Source of the DNA: CAZIWX01 sp964543125
Lineage (GTDB): Bacteria; Fidelibacterota; UBA8477
Direction of reading: 5' to 3'
Length of the DNA: 17,392 nt
NCBI GenBank assembly: GCA_964543125.1
Contig: CAZIWX010000052.1
Coordinates: 1 to 17,392 of the forward strand
This document shows, one piece after another, positions 6,430 through 13,440 of this stretch. The position numbers were made by a program, and so were the translations under genes. Under the pieces are notes generated by a model that was given only the letters and a program-made list of their open reading frames with translations, was not told the origin of the DNA and searched no databases. Each line of letters starts with the position of its first letter. The stretch's first letter is position 1.

Positions 6430-8994
6430 TTATTTTGCTGGTTTATGCCGGGCTTCGACCATTTGCAGCCGGGTTTCCAATTTCGCCAGCTTGGATTCCA
6501 GTTCCTCGATCCGTTGCCGCGCTTTTCGGGTCTCCGCCATGGGTGTGGCACCTTCCCGAATACGGCGAATATACCGTTCCAGGGTCGGCGCATCCTGATT
6601 CGCCTGACGGTTTTTTAACGCCTGCAACACTGGAATCGCTGCTACCGCTTGTAAGCGTGCCAGTTGTTTTGCGGCCGTCATCCGCACATTGGCTGAATCA
6701 TGACCGGTCAGATCAATCAAGGCGTCCACGGCAAGCTTACGCTTGTGTTCGGGCATCCGGCGTGCGCAGGTGGCCAGCGCGGTTGCCCGGGCAACCGTTT
6801 CGTTGAAAAATTTCACATCAGTCGTGAGGTTTTCCACCAGCAAATCGAAAGCCGCCGCCGTTCCCAAATGGCCCAGCCCTGACCAGGCGCCGCCGCTCAC
6901 CAGTCGGTGCCAGGAGTCATCTTGGGTGTACCGTTTCAACAATTCAAAGTCGTCCGGATTGCGCTGCTTGCCCAAACTCGTCAGCAACGCCATTTGGGCC
7001 CGGTAGGGCAGACCTTTGGTTTTAAGCTTAGCCAGCAATGCATACCGCAAAACCGGGTCTCGCTGCCGGCCGCAGGCAATGGCGGCGTGTTCCAACACCA
7101 GCGGGTGATCCTCTTGGGCTAGCAGATTTGCTAAAGCCTGTAAACCAAAATCATTCCGTACTTTGGCCAGTTCCCGGAAAATGTGGATACGAATGCCCCA
7201 GTAAAGTTTTTTTGACCAGAAGGTTTCTACCGCTGCCACATTAACACGCTTACCGGTTTTGGCCAGTTCGCTGACGGATTGCACCTGTCCTAAAATCGTT
7301 TTTGCGTTTTCTAAAGCGGCCAACAGTTTATCATCGCCGGGATTGAACTCGTAGGTGGCAACGACTTTATGGTCCGGATCCAAGATGATAAAAGCCGGAT
7401 CGTCCATCTTTTTAATGAGTACCTGCCGGGCCTCGGAAATGGATATCACCTCCAAGTGGTCTTGGCCTTGGCCGTCCCGCCAGAGTACTTCCAACTCCAG
7501 GTCAAACAGACCAATGCCCTGCTCTTTATCAACCTGGGTTTGCTCGATTACAAACGTGCCTTCAGCGGTTTCATCATCATAATTGAAAGACACTTTCAGT
7601 TTGGGATAACCGGGACTGTAAAACCACTGGTCGAACCATTGGCCCAGATTCTTACCGGAAGCGGGTTCCAGCGAGCGGATAAAATCCACCGTTTCCGCGG
7701 TTTTGCCCATGTGGCTCCGAGCATAGTGGCGCACGCCGGACCAGAATTTCTCGGCACTTAGTTTGGCACATAGCATATTCAGCCGGATGGCGCCGCCGGG
7801 GTACAAATGACGGTCGAACATATTCCAACTGGAATCATACTTACGGGTCACGATCGGACGCACATAATTATCGTCCGCTTCCAATAGATATTCCAGTTTT
7901 TCCTGATATAGCTGCCAGTCTTTGGCATTCTTACCCAGGTGTTCTTCCGACCAAACTGATTCCATGTAGGTGGCCCAGGATTCTTTAAGCCAAACCTGGG
8001 CAAAATCCCGCGAAACCACCGCATCGCCAAAGTAGCTGTGGGTCATTTCATGAATGTTAATGAGGTCCACGCGGTAACCGATTTCGGTGGCATAAGTCTC
8101 ATCCTGCACCATTTGGTCATCCCAACTTACCAGCGAGATGTTCTCCATGGCGCCGCCGATTTCCCGGGCGGCAAACTGGTAGTATTTGGGAAAAGGGAAA
8201 GCAAGGCCCAGCTTTTTAGGCAGCCAGCGCAGCATCTCAGGCGTTTTGGCAAAGGTGCGCTGAACATCCCCGGCCGTATAAGATTGATCGGCAAAATAGC
8301 TGATAGGAATGCCGGCCACGGTTTCGTCGTTATAACGGGTAAAGGCGCCAATTGCAAAGCAGGCGAGATAACTGGGGCAGGGATAATCCAATTTCCAATG
8401 AACCGTTTTAGTGCCGTCATCATTTTCGGTTTCCGATTCCAGTCTACCATTGGCCAGAATCGTCAGGTCTTTCCGGGCCGTGAGATAAAACTCCAGCGTG
8501 GTGCGGACCGTCAGGAAATCAACCGCCGGAAACCAATAGCGGGCCCGCTCGGTTTCGCTGTCGGTAGCAGCTAGAATTGGTGCATCCGGCCGGTCACTGG
8601 CCGGAGCAGAAAAAACCAGTCCCGTCACCGGCTCAATCACGGAATAATTAATGCGAATGACACGTTTTTCCCCAATTGTAAAAGGTTTGGCCCAATACAA
8701 GTGAATTTTTTCACCGTCATAACGATTTTTCACGGCTGGTCCCGTGATGGTTTTCACCCGTACCTTTTCGTAATTCATGGCGTCCAGTACCAGTGTCCGG
8801 CCGCCAGCCACATTTCCACGGAAGGTGATTTCACAGTACCCCGTGATGGTTTTCCGCCAGGGATCGACTTTTAAATTAATTGTTTCATGGACTGGTTCAA
8901 TTTCCAGATCAGGTGCATAATGGTCCTTGGCATCGGGAAGCGTGAATTTCTCCGGTTTAGGGAAATGAAATTGTGTATTCAAATTGTTTGTCAT
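6430..8994 (-). CDS. M1 family zinc metallopeptidase with C-terminal HEAT repeats and coiled coil
   Basis: An 854-residue gluzincin aminopeptidase-type protein. Residues about 25-230 form the N-terminal beta saddle. GGAMEN (280-285) is the exopeptidase motif that binds the substrate N-terminus. HEMTH (His315, Glu316, His319) and Glu338, exactly 18 residues after the second histidine, make the zinc site HExxH-x18-E. YSPGYPKLKVS closes the catalytic part and a beta domain follows. From about residue 590 the protein is all-helical with HEAT-like repeats (VLEHAAIACG, NVRMTAAKQLARL). The last 40 residues (RIEELESKLAKLETRL) are a short coiled coil, probably for oligomerisation. There is no signal peptide, so it is likely cytoplasmic. 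The start has AGAGGG at 8999-9004, in the 12-base gap after the upstream stop. Its likely role is trimming peptides supplied by the partners in its operon. Confidence 0.92.
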   Translation of the reverse strand: MTNNLNTQFHFPKPEKFTLPDAKDHYAPDLEIEPVHETINLKVDPWRKTITGYCEITFRGNVAGGRTLVLDAMNYEKVRVKTITGPAVKNRYDGEKIHLYWAKPFTIGEKRVIRINYSVIEPVTGLVFSAPASDRPDAPILAATDSETERARYWFPAVDFLTVRTTLEFYLTARKDLTILANGRLESETENDDGTKTVHWKLDYPCPSYLACFAIGAFTRYNDETVAGIPISYFADQSYTAGDVQRTFAKTPEMLRWLPKKLGLAFPFPKYYQFAAREIGGAMENISLVSWDDQMVQDETYATEIGYRVDLINIHEMTHSYFGDAVVSRDFAQVWLKESWATYMESVWSEEHLGKNAKDWQLYQEKLEYLLEADDNYVRPIVTRKYDSSWNMFDRHLYPGGAIRLNMLCAKLSAEKFWSGVRHYARSHMGKTAETVDFIRSLEPASGKNLGQWFDQWFYSPGYPKLKVSFNYDDETAEGTFVIEQTQVDKEQGIGLFDLELEVLWRDGQGQDHLEVISISEARQVLIKKMDDPAFIILDPDHKVVATYEFNPGDDKLLAALENAKTILGQVQSVSELAKTGKRVNVAAVETFWSKKLYWGIRIHIFRELAKVRNDFGLQALANLLAQEDHPLVLEHAAIACGRQRDPVLRYALLAKLKTKGLPYRAQMALLTSLGKQRNPDDFELLKRYTQDDSWHRLVSGGAWSGLGHLGTAAAFDLLVENLTTDVKFFNETVARATALATCARRMPEHKRKLAVDALIDLTGHDSANVRMTAAKQLARLQAVAAIPVLQALKNRQANQDAPTLERYIRRIREGATPMAETRKARQRIEELESKLAKLETRLQMVEARHKPAK

Positions 8995-9006
8995 TTGGCC
9001 CTCTTG

Positions 9007-9927
9007 TTATTCCACGGTGTATTCAAAGATGTCGCGATTCTCGTTTGTAATGATTAAGGTGTTTTTATCCTTCCAGCAAATTCCTTCACTTTGTCCGCGT
9101 TTGCCTAAAGGAAAAAACCGGCCGTCATCCTTCAGGAAATTGTCGCCCCAGCGAGGCTTTTCAAACAGCCAGATCCCGGAATTGACAGGATGCTGAACCA
9201 GCACGGCGAGCCGTTTTTCGTCTGGCGACACATCCGCTGCCGTTACCCAGCCGCCCAGCCGGTTTTTTTCACTCAGTAAGGTGAGCGTATTAACCTGGTT
9301 CAACTTCCGCGAATCCAGCCGGTAAAGGCGTGTGGCCGGTTTGGGCTGGTTAATGCGTTGATTCGCCCGCTGTTTAGTAAGGAAATACACGTTGCCCTGA
9401 AAGGTAAAAACAGCTTCGCAGTCGAAATCCCATTCAGCCGGCGGCCAGGCTTTCTGATCCGGAAAACCAATGGGAACGCGGTAGAGCATGTGCGCGCCTA
9501 CCACCGCTTTAGGATTAGGTTCCAGCACGAAATACAGCGCCTGGTCCCGGCGGGCATTACCGTTATTGCCGGTGTCCCCAATGATCAGAGTGTCTTTTAG
9601 CCGGGCCAGCGTTTCCCAGTCCTGGTTGGTGGCGCCAAAGATCGGCAGGCCTTGAAAAACATGGGCCGAATCCGCGTAATGTTTTTTCAGGAACGGTGGA
9701 ATAATAACCTCCCCTGATTCATGAATTGCGAATAAACGGGCCTTATCACCCGAATCATTCAGCACCCAATAGGTATCCGGATATAAGGCGCTGGAAATGA
9801 TGGCGCTTTGCTCGTCGATCGGTGGCAGCGTCACGCGGCCGGCCCGAATTTGGGCAGCGCTAGGAACCAGACCGGCAATGCACAATCCGATCACCAACCC
9901 GCGGCTGAATGATTTGACATTATTCAT
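9007..9927 (-). CDS. Exported beta-propeller-like protein with DWE and GDTGNN motifs
   Basis: A 306-residue protein. I chose the ATG at 9927: it begins a classic signal peptide (MNNVKSFSRGLVIGLCIAGL, cleavage likely near VPSAA-Q) and overlaps the stop of the M55 gene as ATGAATAA. A frame-compatible ATG at 9957 would put ten extra residues before the signal. The mature part has WVLNDSGDKARLFAI (about 54-68), NQDWETLA (101-108), IIGDTGNNGNARRD (115-128) and DFDCEAVF. These motifs occur in exported propeller-like proteins that are often unnamed and resemble esterase-like phytase or SdiA-regulated propellers. The aspartates may bind calcium or another metal (inference). It lies between two zinc peptidase genes, so a periplasmic binding or hydrolytic role in the same pathway is plausible but unproven. 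Confidence 0.82.
   Translation of the reverse strand: MNNVKSFSRGLVIGLCIAGLVPSAAQIRAGRVTLPPIDEQSAIISSALYPDTYWVLNDSGDKARLFAIHESGEVIIPPFLKKHYADSAHVFQGLPIFGATNQDWETLARLKDTLIIGDTGNNGNARRDQALYFVLEPNPKAVVGAHMLYRVPIGFPDQKAWPPAEWDFDCEAVFTFQGNVYFLTKQRANQRINQPKPATRLYRLDSRKLNQVNTLTLLSEKNRLGGWVTAADVSPDEKRLAVLVQHPVNSGIWLFEKPRWGDNFLKDDGRFFPLGKRGQSEGICWKDKNTLIITNENRDIFEYTVE
9920..9927 (-). promoter_or_regulatory. Stop/start overlap ATGAATAA coupling M55 and propeller genes
   Basis: On the minus strand the bases ATGAATAA contain both the start of the exported protein (ATG, 9927-9925) and the stop of the M55 peptidase (TAA, 9922-9920). The downstream gene lacks its own Shine-Dalgarno site, so re-initiation after the M55 stop is the likely mode of translation. 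Confidence 0.6.
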
Positions 9928-10738
9928 GGGTGTAATAGAAAAAGCGCAGGCATTCAAAGAAATCGTTGTGCCGAAAACCGATAGTCGTTTCGTTTACTAC
10001 TTCAGCCCCCGGATACCAATGGCCGGCATAAGCGTCTTCTTCCCGTTTGAATTCGATTTCCACCAGGTAGGGGGAAGTGAGAATATGAGGTTTAAAATCC
10101 GTGCGTCTATCCAACGCTTTTTTTACGCCCGCCCGGATCAGGGCCCGAGCCTTGGCCGGATGTATACCAATAACACCTTTACCCAGCCCCTCTTTCACCG
10201 CCACGGTTTCGATGTCGGCAAAGCGTTCCCGGGCATAATCACAAATGGCTTTATCACCGGCAATGAAAACTACCGGAACCTTAAAGTATCCGGCAATGAG
10301 AGCGTTCCACTCCGCTTCCGCCACGGGTTTGCCATTCACCTTGAGGTGGTAAATTTTACCGTTCATGGTGTGTTTCAGAGTGGCATTGGGGGTTCCCGCC
10401 CGGGCGTGATAGCCCACCAAGACGACGGCATCAACCTCCCGGTCAATCCCGTCCATCATGGAATAGGGCGAGTGGGTCCAACCGCGAATGAGCTGGGCTT
10501 CCGGATGGATCATATCCGGTAAAAGATTACGGGCGGAACCGTGGGCATCGCGCACGATTATCAAGGAAGCACCGGCTTCCAGGGCCCCTTCAACGGCGGC
10601 GTTGACTTCCTGCGCCATGAGTTTGCGAAAATATTCGTGATCGCCTTTATGGAGTGTGGTTTCGTCCCAATCAATAACGCCCGAAACGCCCTCAATGTCA
10701 GCCGATATCAATACGGTCAGTGTTTTACTAATATTCAT
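9920..10738 (-). CDS. dppA: M55 family D-aminopeptidase (DppA-like)
   Basis: A 272-residue zinc peptidase of family M55, matching DppA of Bacillus subtilis in length and motifs. The zinc ligands line up as Asp14 and Glu16 (SADIEGVSG), His66 (RDAHGS), His111 (VGYHAR) and Glu141 (VAEAEWNA), with His123 (LKHTMNG) at the nucleophile position. These are the DppA residues Asp8, Glu10, His60, His104, Glu133 and His115 (as I recall them) with small constant offsets. DppA is a decameric cytoplasmic enzyme that frees D-alanine from D-Ala-D-Ala-type peptides, so this one probably recycles D-amino-acid peptides such as cell-wall fragments. The start is fixed by AGGAGG at 10744-10749. It is the first gene of a four-gene minus-strand operon, and no dpp transporter is in view. 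Confidence 0.92.
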   Translation of the reverse strand: MNISKTLTVLISADIEGVSGVIDWDETTLHKGDHEYFRKLMAQEVNAAVEGALEAGASLIIVRDAHGSARNLLPDMIHPEAQLIRGWTHSPYSMMDGIDREVDAVVLVGYHARAGTPNATLKHTMNGKIYHLKVNGKPVAEAEWNALIAGYFKVPVVFIAGDKAICDYARERFADIETVAVKEGLGKGVIGIHPAKARALIRAGVKKALDRRTDFKPHILTSPYLVEIEFKREEDAYAGHWYPGAEVVNETTIGFRHNDFFECLRFFYYTHE

Positions 10739-10743
10739 CTATT

Positions 10744-10749
10744 CCTCCT
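10744..10749 (-). promoter_or_regulatory. Shine-Dalgarno site of the M55 gene
   Basis: AGGAGG on the minus strand lies five bases before the ATG at 10738. It is the strongest ribosome site of the four-gene peptidase operon and marks its first gene. Confidence 0.7.
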
Positions 10750-10789
10750 ATTCCTCGCGTGGTCGTCAGAATCCGGCGTTCGTTTGAGG

Positions 10790-10819
10790 TTGTCCGAAAC
10801 ATATTAAAAATCCGGACAA
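10790..10819. promoter_or_regulatory. Inverted repeat upstream of the peptidase operon, candidate operator
   Basis: TTGTCCG (10790-10796) and CGGACAA (10813-10819) form a perfect 7-bp inverted repeat with a 16-base A/T-rich centre. It lies 52-81 bases before the M55 start and about 150 bases before the divergent DUF6901 start. The spacing of half-site centres (23 bp, roughly two helical turns) would suit a dimeric regulator acting on one or both units. No regulator gene is adjacent, and the assignment is inference. Confidence 0.35.
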
Positions 10820-10971
10820 AATGGATACTGAATTTATGGGGCCGTGCAAACGCCGTGGACATTGCTTGTTTTAGAAAACCAGCGCAGTACATTATAAGTA
10901 CCTAAAAAGGTCAGGTTTGGTGGAACCGCAAAAATGAATGAGGGTATTTTCTACACATCAAGTGGTTAACA

Positions 10972-11703
10972 ATGTCTGAAGAGCATGCAAATATCTGGTT
11001 TAAATACATCTTTATTGTTCAAGAAGGCGATCCGATCGAGATTGAGCTTGAGTTGGATGGCAACACCCTGGACCTGGTAAAGCCCGGGGTTGAAGAAATT
11101 CCCGAATGGGCCACCTTCAAGTTTTTGAAATGTCCTCAGTATGTCGAATGCAAGACCAATGCCCATTGTGCTATCGCCGCCAACCTGGCCCATATCGTAA
11201 ATAAATTTAATAGCGTTTGGTCGTTCAATGAAATGGATGTCCTGGTGGAAACCGAAGAACGCTCTTTTGCCACGCACACCACCGCTCAGCGGGCTCTGGG
11301 ATCCTTGTTGGGGATTATCATGACCACCAGCGGCTGCCCACCCCTGGATTTTCTCAAACCCATGACCCGGTTTCATCTGCCCTTTTCCAGTTTGGATGAA
11401 ACTATTTTCCGAGTGGCCAGCATGTACCTGCTGGGGCAACATTTTCGGCGTAAAAAGGGGCTGGAACCTGACTGGACCATGTCCAAGCTCACTGAAAAGT
11501 ATGCCAAGATTGACGATGTGAATGCCAATATTGTCAAGCGCCTCCAAAGCGCCACTGAAGTGGATGCCAGCATGAATGCGGTGATTGTTCTGGATTCTTT
11601 CTCCAAGATGCTGCCATTTTCACTCATGGATGAGCTCCAGAACATGGAATACCTATTCGAAGCTTTTGGGAACGATGATCTACCCGATCCCGTTGATAGT
11701 TGA
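10972..11703 (+). CDS. DUF6901 family protein, function unknown
   Basis: A 243-residue soluble protein. After an N-terminal beta segment (YIFIVQEGDPIEIELELDG) comes a cysteine-bearing stretch, KCPQYVECKTNAHC (Cys54, Cys60, Cys66), then a helical region. The most conserved-looking part is SLLGIIMTTSGCPPLDFLKP with MTRFHLPFSSLDETIFR (Cys122, His135) and MYLLGQHFR. I recognise this pattern as DUF6901, a family with no assigned activity. The three evenly spaced cysteines, Cys122 and the nearby histidine could form a metal site (inference). No signal peptide or membrane helix is present. The ribosome site is poor. The gene stands alone, divergent from the peptidase operon across a 233-base gap and convergent with the MATE gene. 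Confidence 0.85.
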   Translation: MSEEHANIWFKYIFIVQEGDPIEIELELDGNTLDLVKPGVEEIPEWATFKFLKCPQYVECKTNAHCAIAANLAHIVNKFNSVWSFNEMDVLVETEERSFATHTTAQRALGSLLGIIMTTSGCPPLDFLKPMTRFHLPFSSLDETIFRVASMYLLGQHFRRKKGLEPDWTMSKLTEKYAKIDDVNANIVKRLQSATEVDASMNAVIVLDSFSKMLPFSLMDELQNMEYLFEAFGNDDLPDPVDS

Positions 11704-11762
11704 AATATCCGCTTAGTCGCTTTACTATTTATATCCCTGAGTCCATTCCAAAAAGCCGGAAC

Positions 11763-11838
11763 CCTCCCGGTTGTCTTCCCTGAGCCTGCCTGCCAGGTCG
11801 AAACGAAGCGAAAACCGGTCGAAGGACAGCCGGGAAGG
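11763..11838. repeat. Imperfect palindromic element between convergent genes
   Basis: TCCCGGTTGTCTTCC (11765-11779) faces GAAGGACAGCCGGGA (11821-11835); the arms pair apart from two G-T wobbles and one mismatch. The interior has CCTGAGCCTGCCTGCC and AAAACCGGTCGAAGGACAG. This resembles the CCCTGAGCCTGTCGAAGGG-type palindromes scattered through intergenic DNA of many environmental bacteria, with extra bases in the loop. A second hairpin follows directly: GGTGATTT (11837-11844) / AAATCACC (11865-11872). Lying between two convergent genes, the element may also act as a terminator. Confidence 0.55.
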
Positions 11839-11884
11839 TGATTTAATCGTAACTGAATCAACAAAAATCACCGGTCTACTCATA

Positions 11885-13318
11885 TCACAACCGCCGCGAC
11901 GGCCGGTACTCGGTATCCACCCCGGCCCGTAAATCCAACTGCTCGCGTTTGATATAATGCCGCTCCCAACTGCCCCGGGCGTACCAGACCCAGTACAGGG
12001 AAGTTGACACCATATTACTTAAAAACATGGCCCACCAAATTCCCAAGGCGCCCATTCCCACGGTATAGGCCAGCACATAGGCCAGTGGCAGACGGATTCC
12101 CCATAGCCGGGTAATATTGATAAACATAATGGGTTTGGTATAGCCGGCACCCTGGAAGGCAGCCTGGGGCAGGAACATGCTGCCGAAAACGACTACGGAA
12201 AATGCCAGGATGCGGATAAATTCTTCGCCGGTTGCGATCACACCCGGATCGTTGGGCACAAAGAACGCCACAAAGTACTGCCCGGAGAAGAAGGTTACGG
12301 TCATACCGATGGTGAGATAAACGAATACGAATGCCGCTCCGCGTTTCACCGTGCTGCGGGCACGCTGATGTTTACGGGCGCCCAGATTTTGTCCGATGAA
12401 GGTTGTCGCTGCCTGGCCGATACCCATGGCCGGAAACAGAAACAACATGGTGAGACGATTCACGATACCGAAAGCGGTAATGACAATGGCGCCGAAGGAA
12501 TTCACAATCCCGTTCATGATGATAAAACCCAGAGCCGTGGCCGTTTGTCCCACGGAGCCGGGAATTCCGATACGCAAAATATCGCGTATCAAATTACGGT
12601 CGGGCCGCAGGTCGAATAGCCGCAGTTTAACGCCAAACTGTTTACTGATCAGGAAGACCAATCCCACTGTTGCCGCCAAGCTGCGCGCCAGAACGGTTGC
12701 CAGGGCGGCGCCCGCGACACCCATCTCCGGAAAAGGTCCCCAACCGAAGATCATGAAGGGGTCCAGCACCACATTGACCGAAACGGCAATGACCTGTACA
12801 ATCAAGGGCGAAACCGTATCACCGTAACCCTGCATGATACCACTGTAAACGAAGTAGAGAAACAGGGCCGGCATTCCGGCAAAAAGAATTTTCAAATAAC
12901 GGGCAACACCCGGTAGAATATCCGGCGGTGTTTGGACGGCCCGCAGAACCGGTTCCGCGAAGACCAGACCCAGGATCACCACGAATAATGCAAAACCCGA
13001 CATAGTGAGCACTACCTGACCGGCGACCCGGGGAATGCGATGATGGTCGCCTTTCCCGGCAAATTGAGCGATGAGAGAGGTTCCGGCCATGGAAAAACCG
13101 GTGGCAACGGAAATGAAGAGAAACAGAATCGGAAAGCTGATTACCGGTGCTGCAACCGCATATTTGCCCAATCGACCCAGCCAAAAAATATCAGCGATGT
13201 TGTATAGCTGCTGAAGAAAGTTGCCAATCACCAAGGGTGCACCCAGCCATAAAAGATTCTTAAGAATCGGTCCTTCCGTAATAGGAACGTTCTTCGAGAA
13301 AAACTGATTCAGGCGCAT
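11885..13318 (-). CDS. MATE family multidrug/toxin efflux transporter
   Basis: A 477-residue inner-membrane protein of normal MATE length with about 12 hydrophobic helices in two similar halves. The first half opens with WLGAPLVIGNFLQQLYNIAD, then WLGRLG and GTSLIAQFAGKG. The second half opens with LRIGIPGSVGQTATALGFI, then GIGQAATTFIGQNLGARK. The QxxYNxxD motif of helix 1 and the GQNLGA loop are hallmarks of the NorM/DinF class. Family members expel cationic drugs or metabolites by exchange with Na+ or H+; this substrate cannot be read from sequence. The C-terminal tail is basic. The start ATG at 13318 has no Shine-Dalgarno site, but the protein begins as family members do. It is a single-gene unit, divergent from the YhcC-like gene. 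Confidence 0.93.
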   Translation of the reverse strand: MRLNQFFSKNVPITEGPILKNLLWLGAPLVIGNFLQQLYNIADIFWLGRLGKYAVAAPVISFPILFLFISVATGFSMAGTSLIAQFAGKGDHHRIPRVAGQVVLTMSGFALFVVILGLVFAEPVLRAVQTPPDILPGVARYLKILFAGMPALFLYFVYSGIMQGYGDTVSPLIVQVIAVSVNVVLDPFMIFGWGPFPEMGVAGAALATVLARSLAATVGLVFLISKQFGVKLRLFDLRPDRNLIRDILRIGIPGSVGQTATALGFIIMNGIVNSFGAIVITAFGIVNRLTMLFLFPAMGIGQAATTFIGQNLGARKHQRARSTVKRGAAFVFVYLTIGMTVTFFSGQYFVAFFVPNDPGVIATGEEFIRILAFSVVVFGSMFLPQAAFQGAGYTKPIMFINITRLWGIRLPLAYVLAYTVGMGALGIWWAMFLSNMVSTSLYWVWYARGSWERHYIKREQLDLRAGVDTEYRPSRRL

Positions 13319-13440
13319 AATATTCGATAGATAGTAAATTTATAGAATAATGCAAAGGCAATTAATTCAAGTGCTTTATGAACCCGGCCTGGAATGGGAA
13401 AAGTGATTTGGAGCCGGTACAATGCAGGTTAAAATTGATC

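Noticed and set aside
8038..8574. 178-codon plus-strand frame inside the M1 peptidase gene
   Set aside because: It is the antisense of the catalytic region (HExxH and GGAMEN lie on the minus strand) and has no family pattern.
10966..11547. 193-codon minus-strand frame opposite the DUF6901 gene
   Set aside because: The plus-strand frame gives a recognisable family; the minus frame is low-complexity and lacks a ribosome site and family motifs.
11373..11864. 163-codon minus-strand frame overlapping DUF6901 and the palindromic element
   Set aside because: It runs through both a real gene and a palindromic repeat, and shows no protein family pattern.
13319..13440. TATAAA- and TATAGAAT-like boxes between the divergent MATE and YhcC-like genes
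   Set aside because: Promoters must lie here, but no -35 box at normal spacing could be found on either strand, so no precise call is justified.
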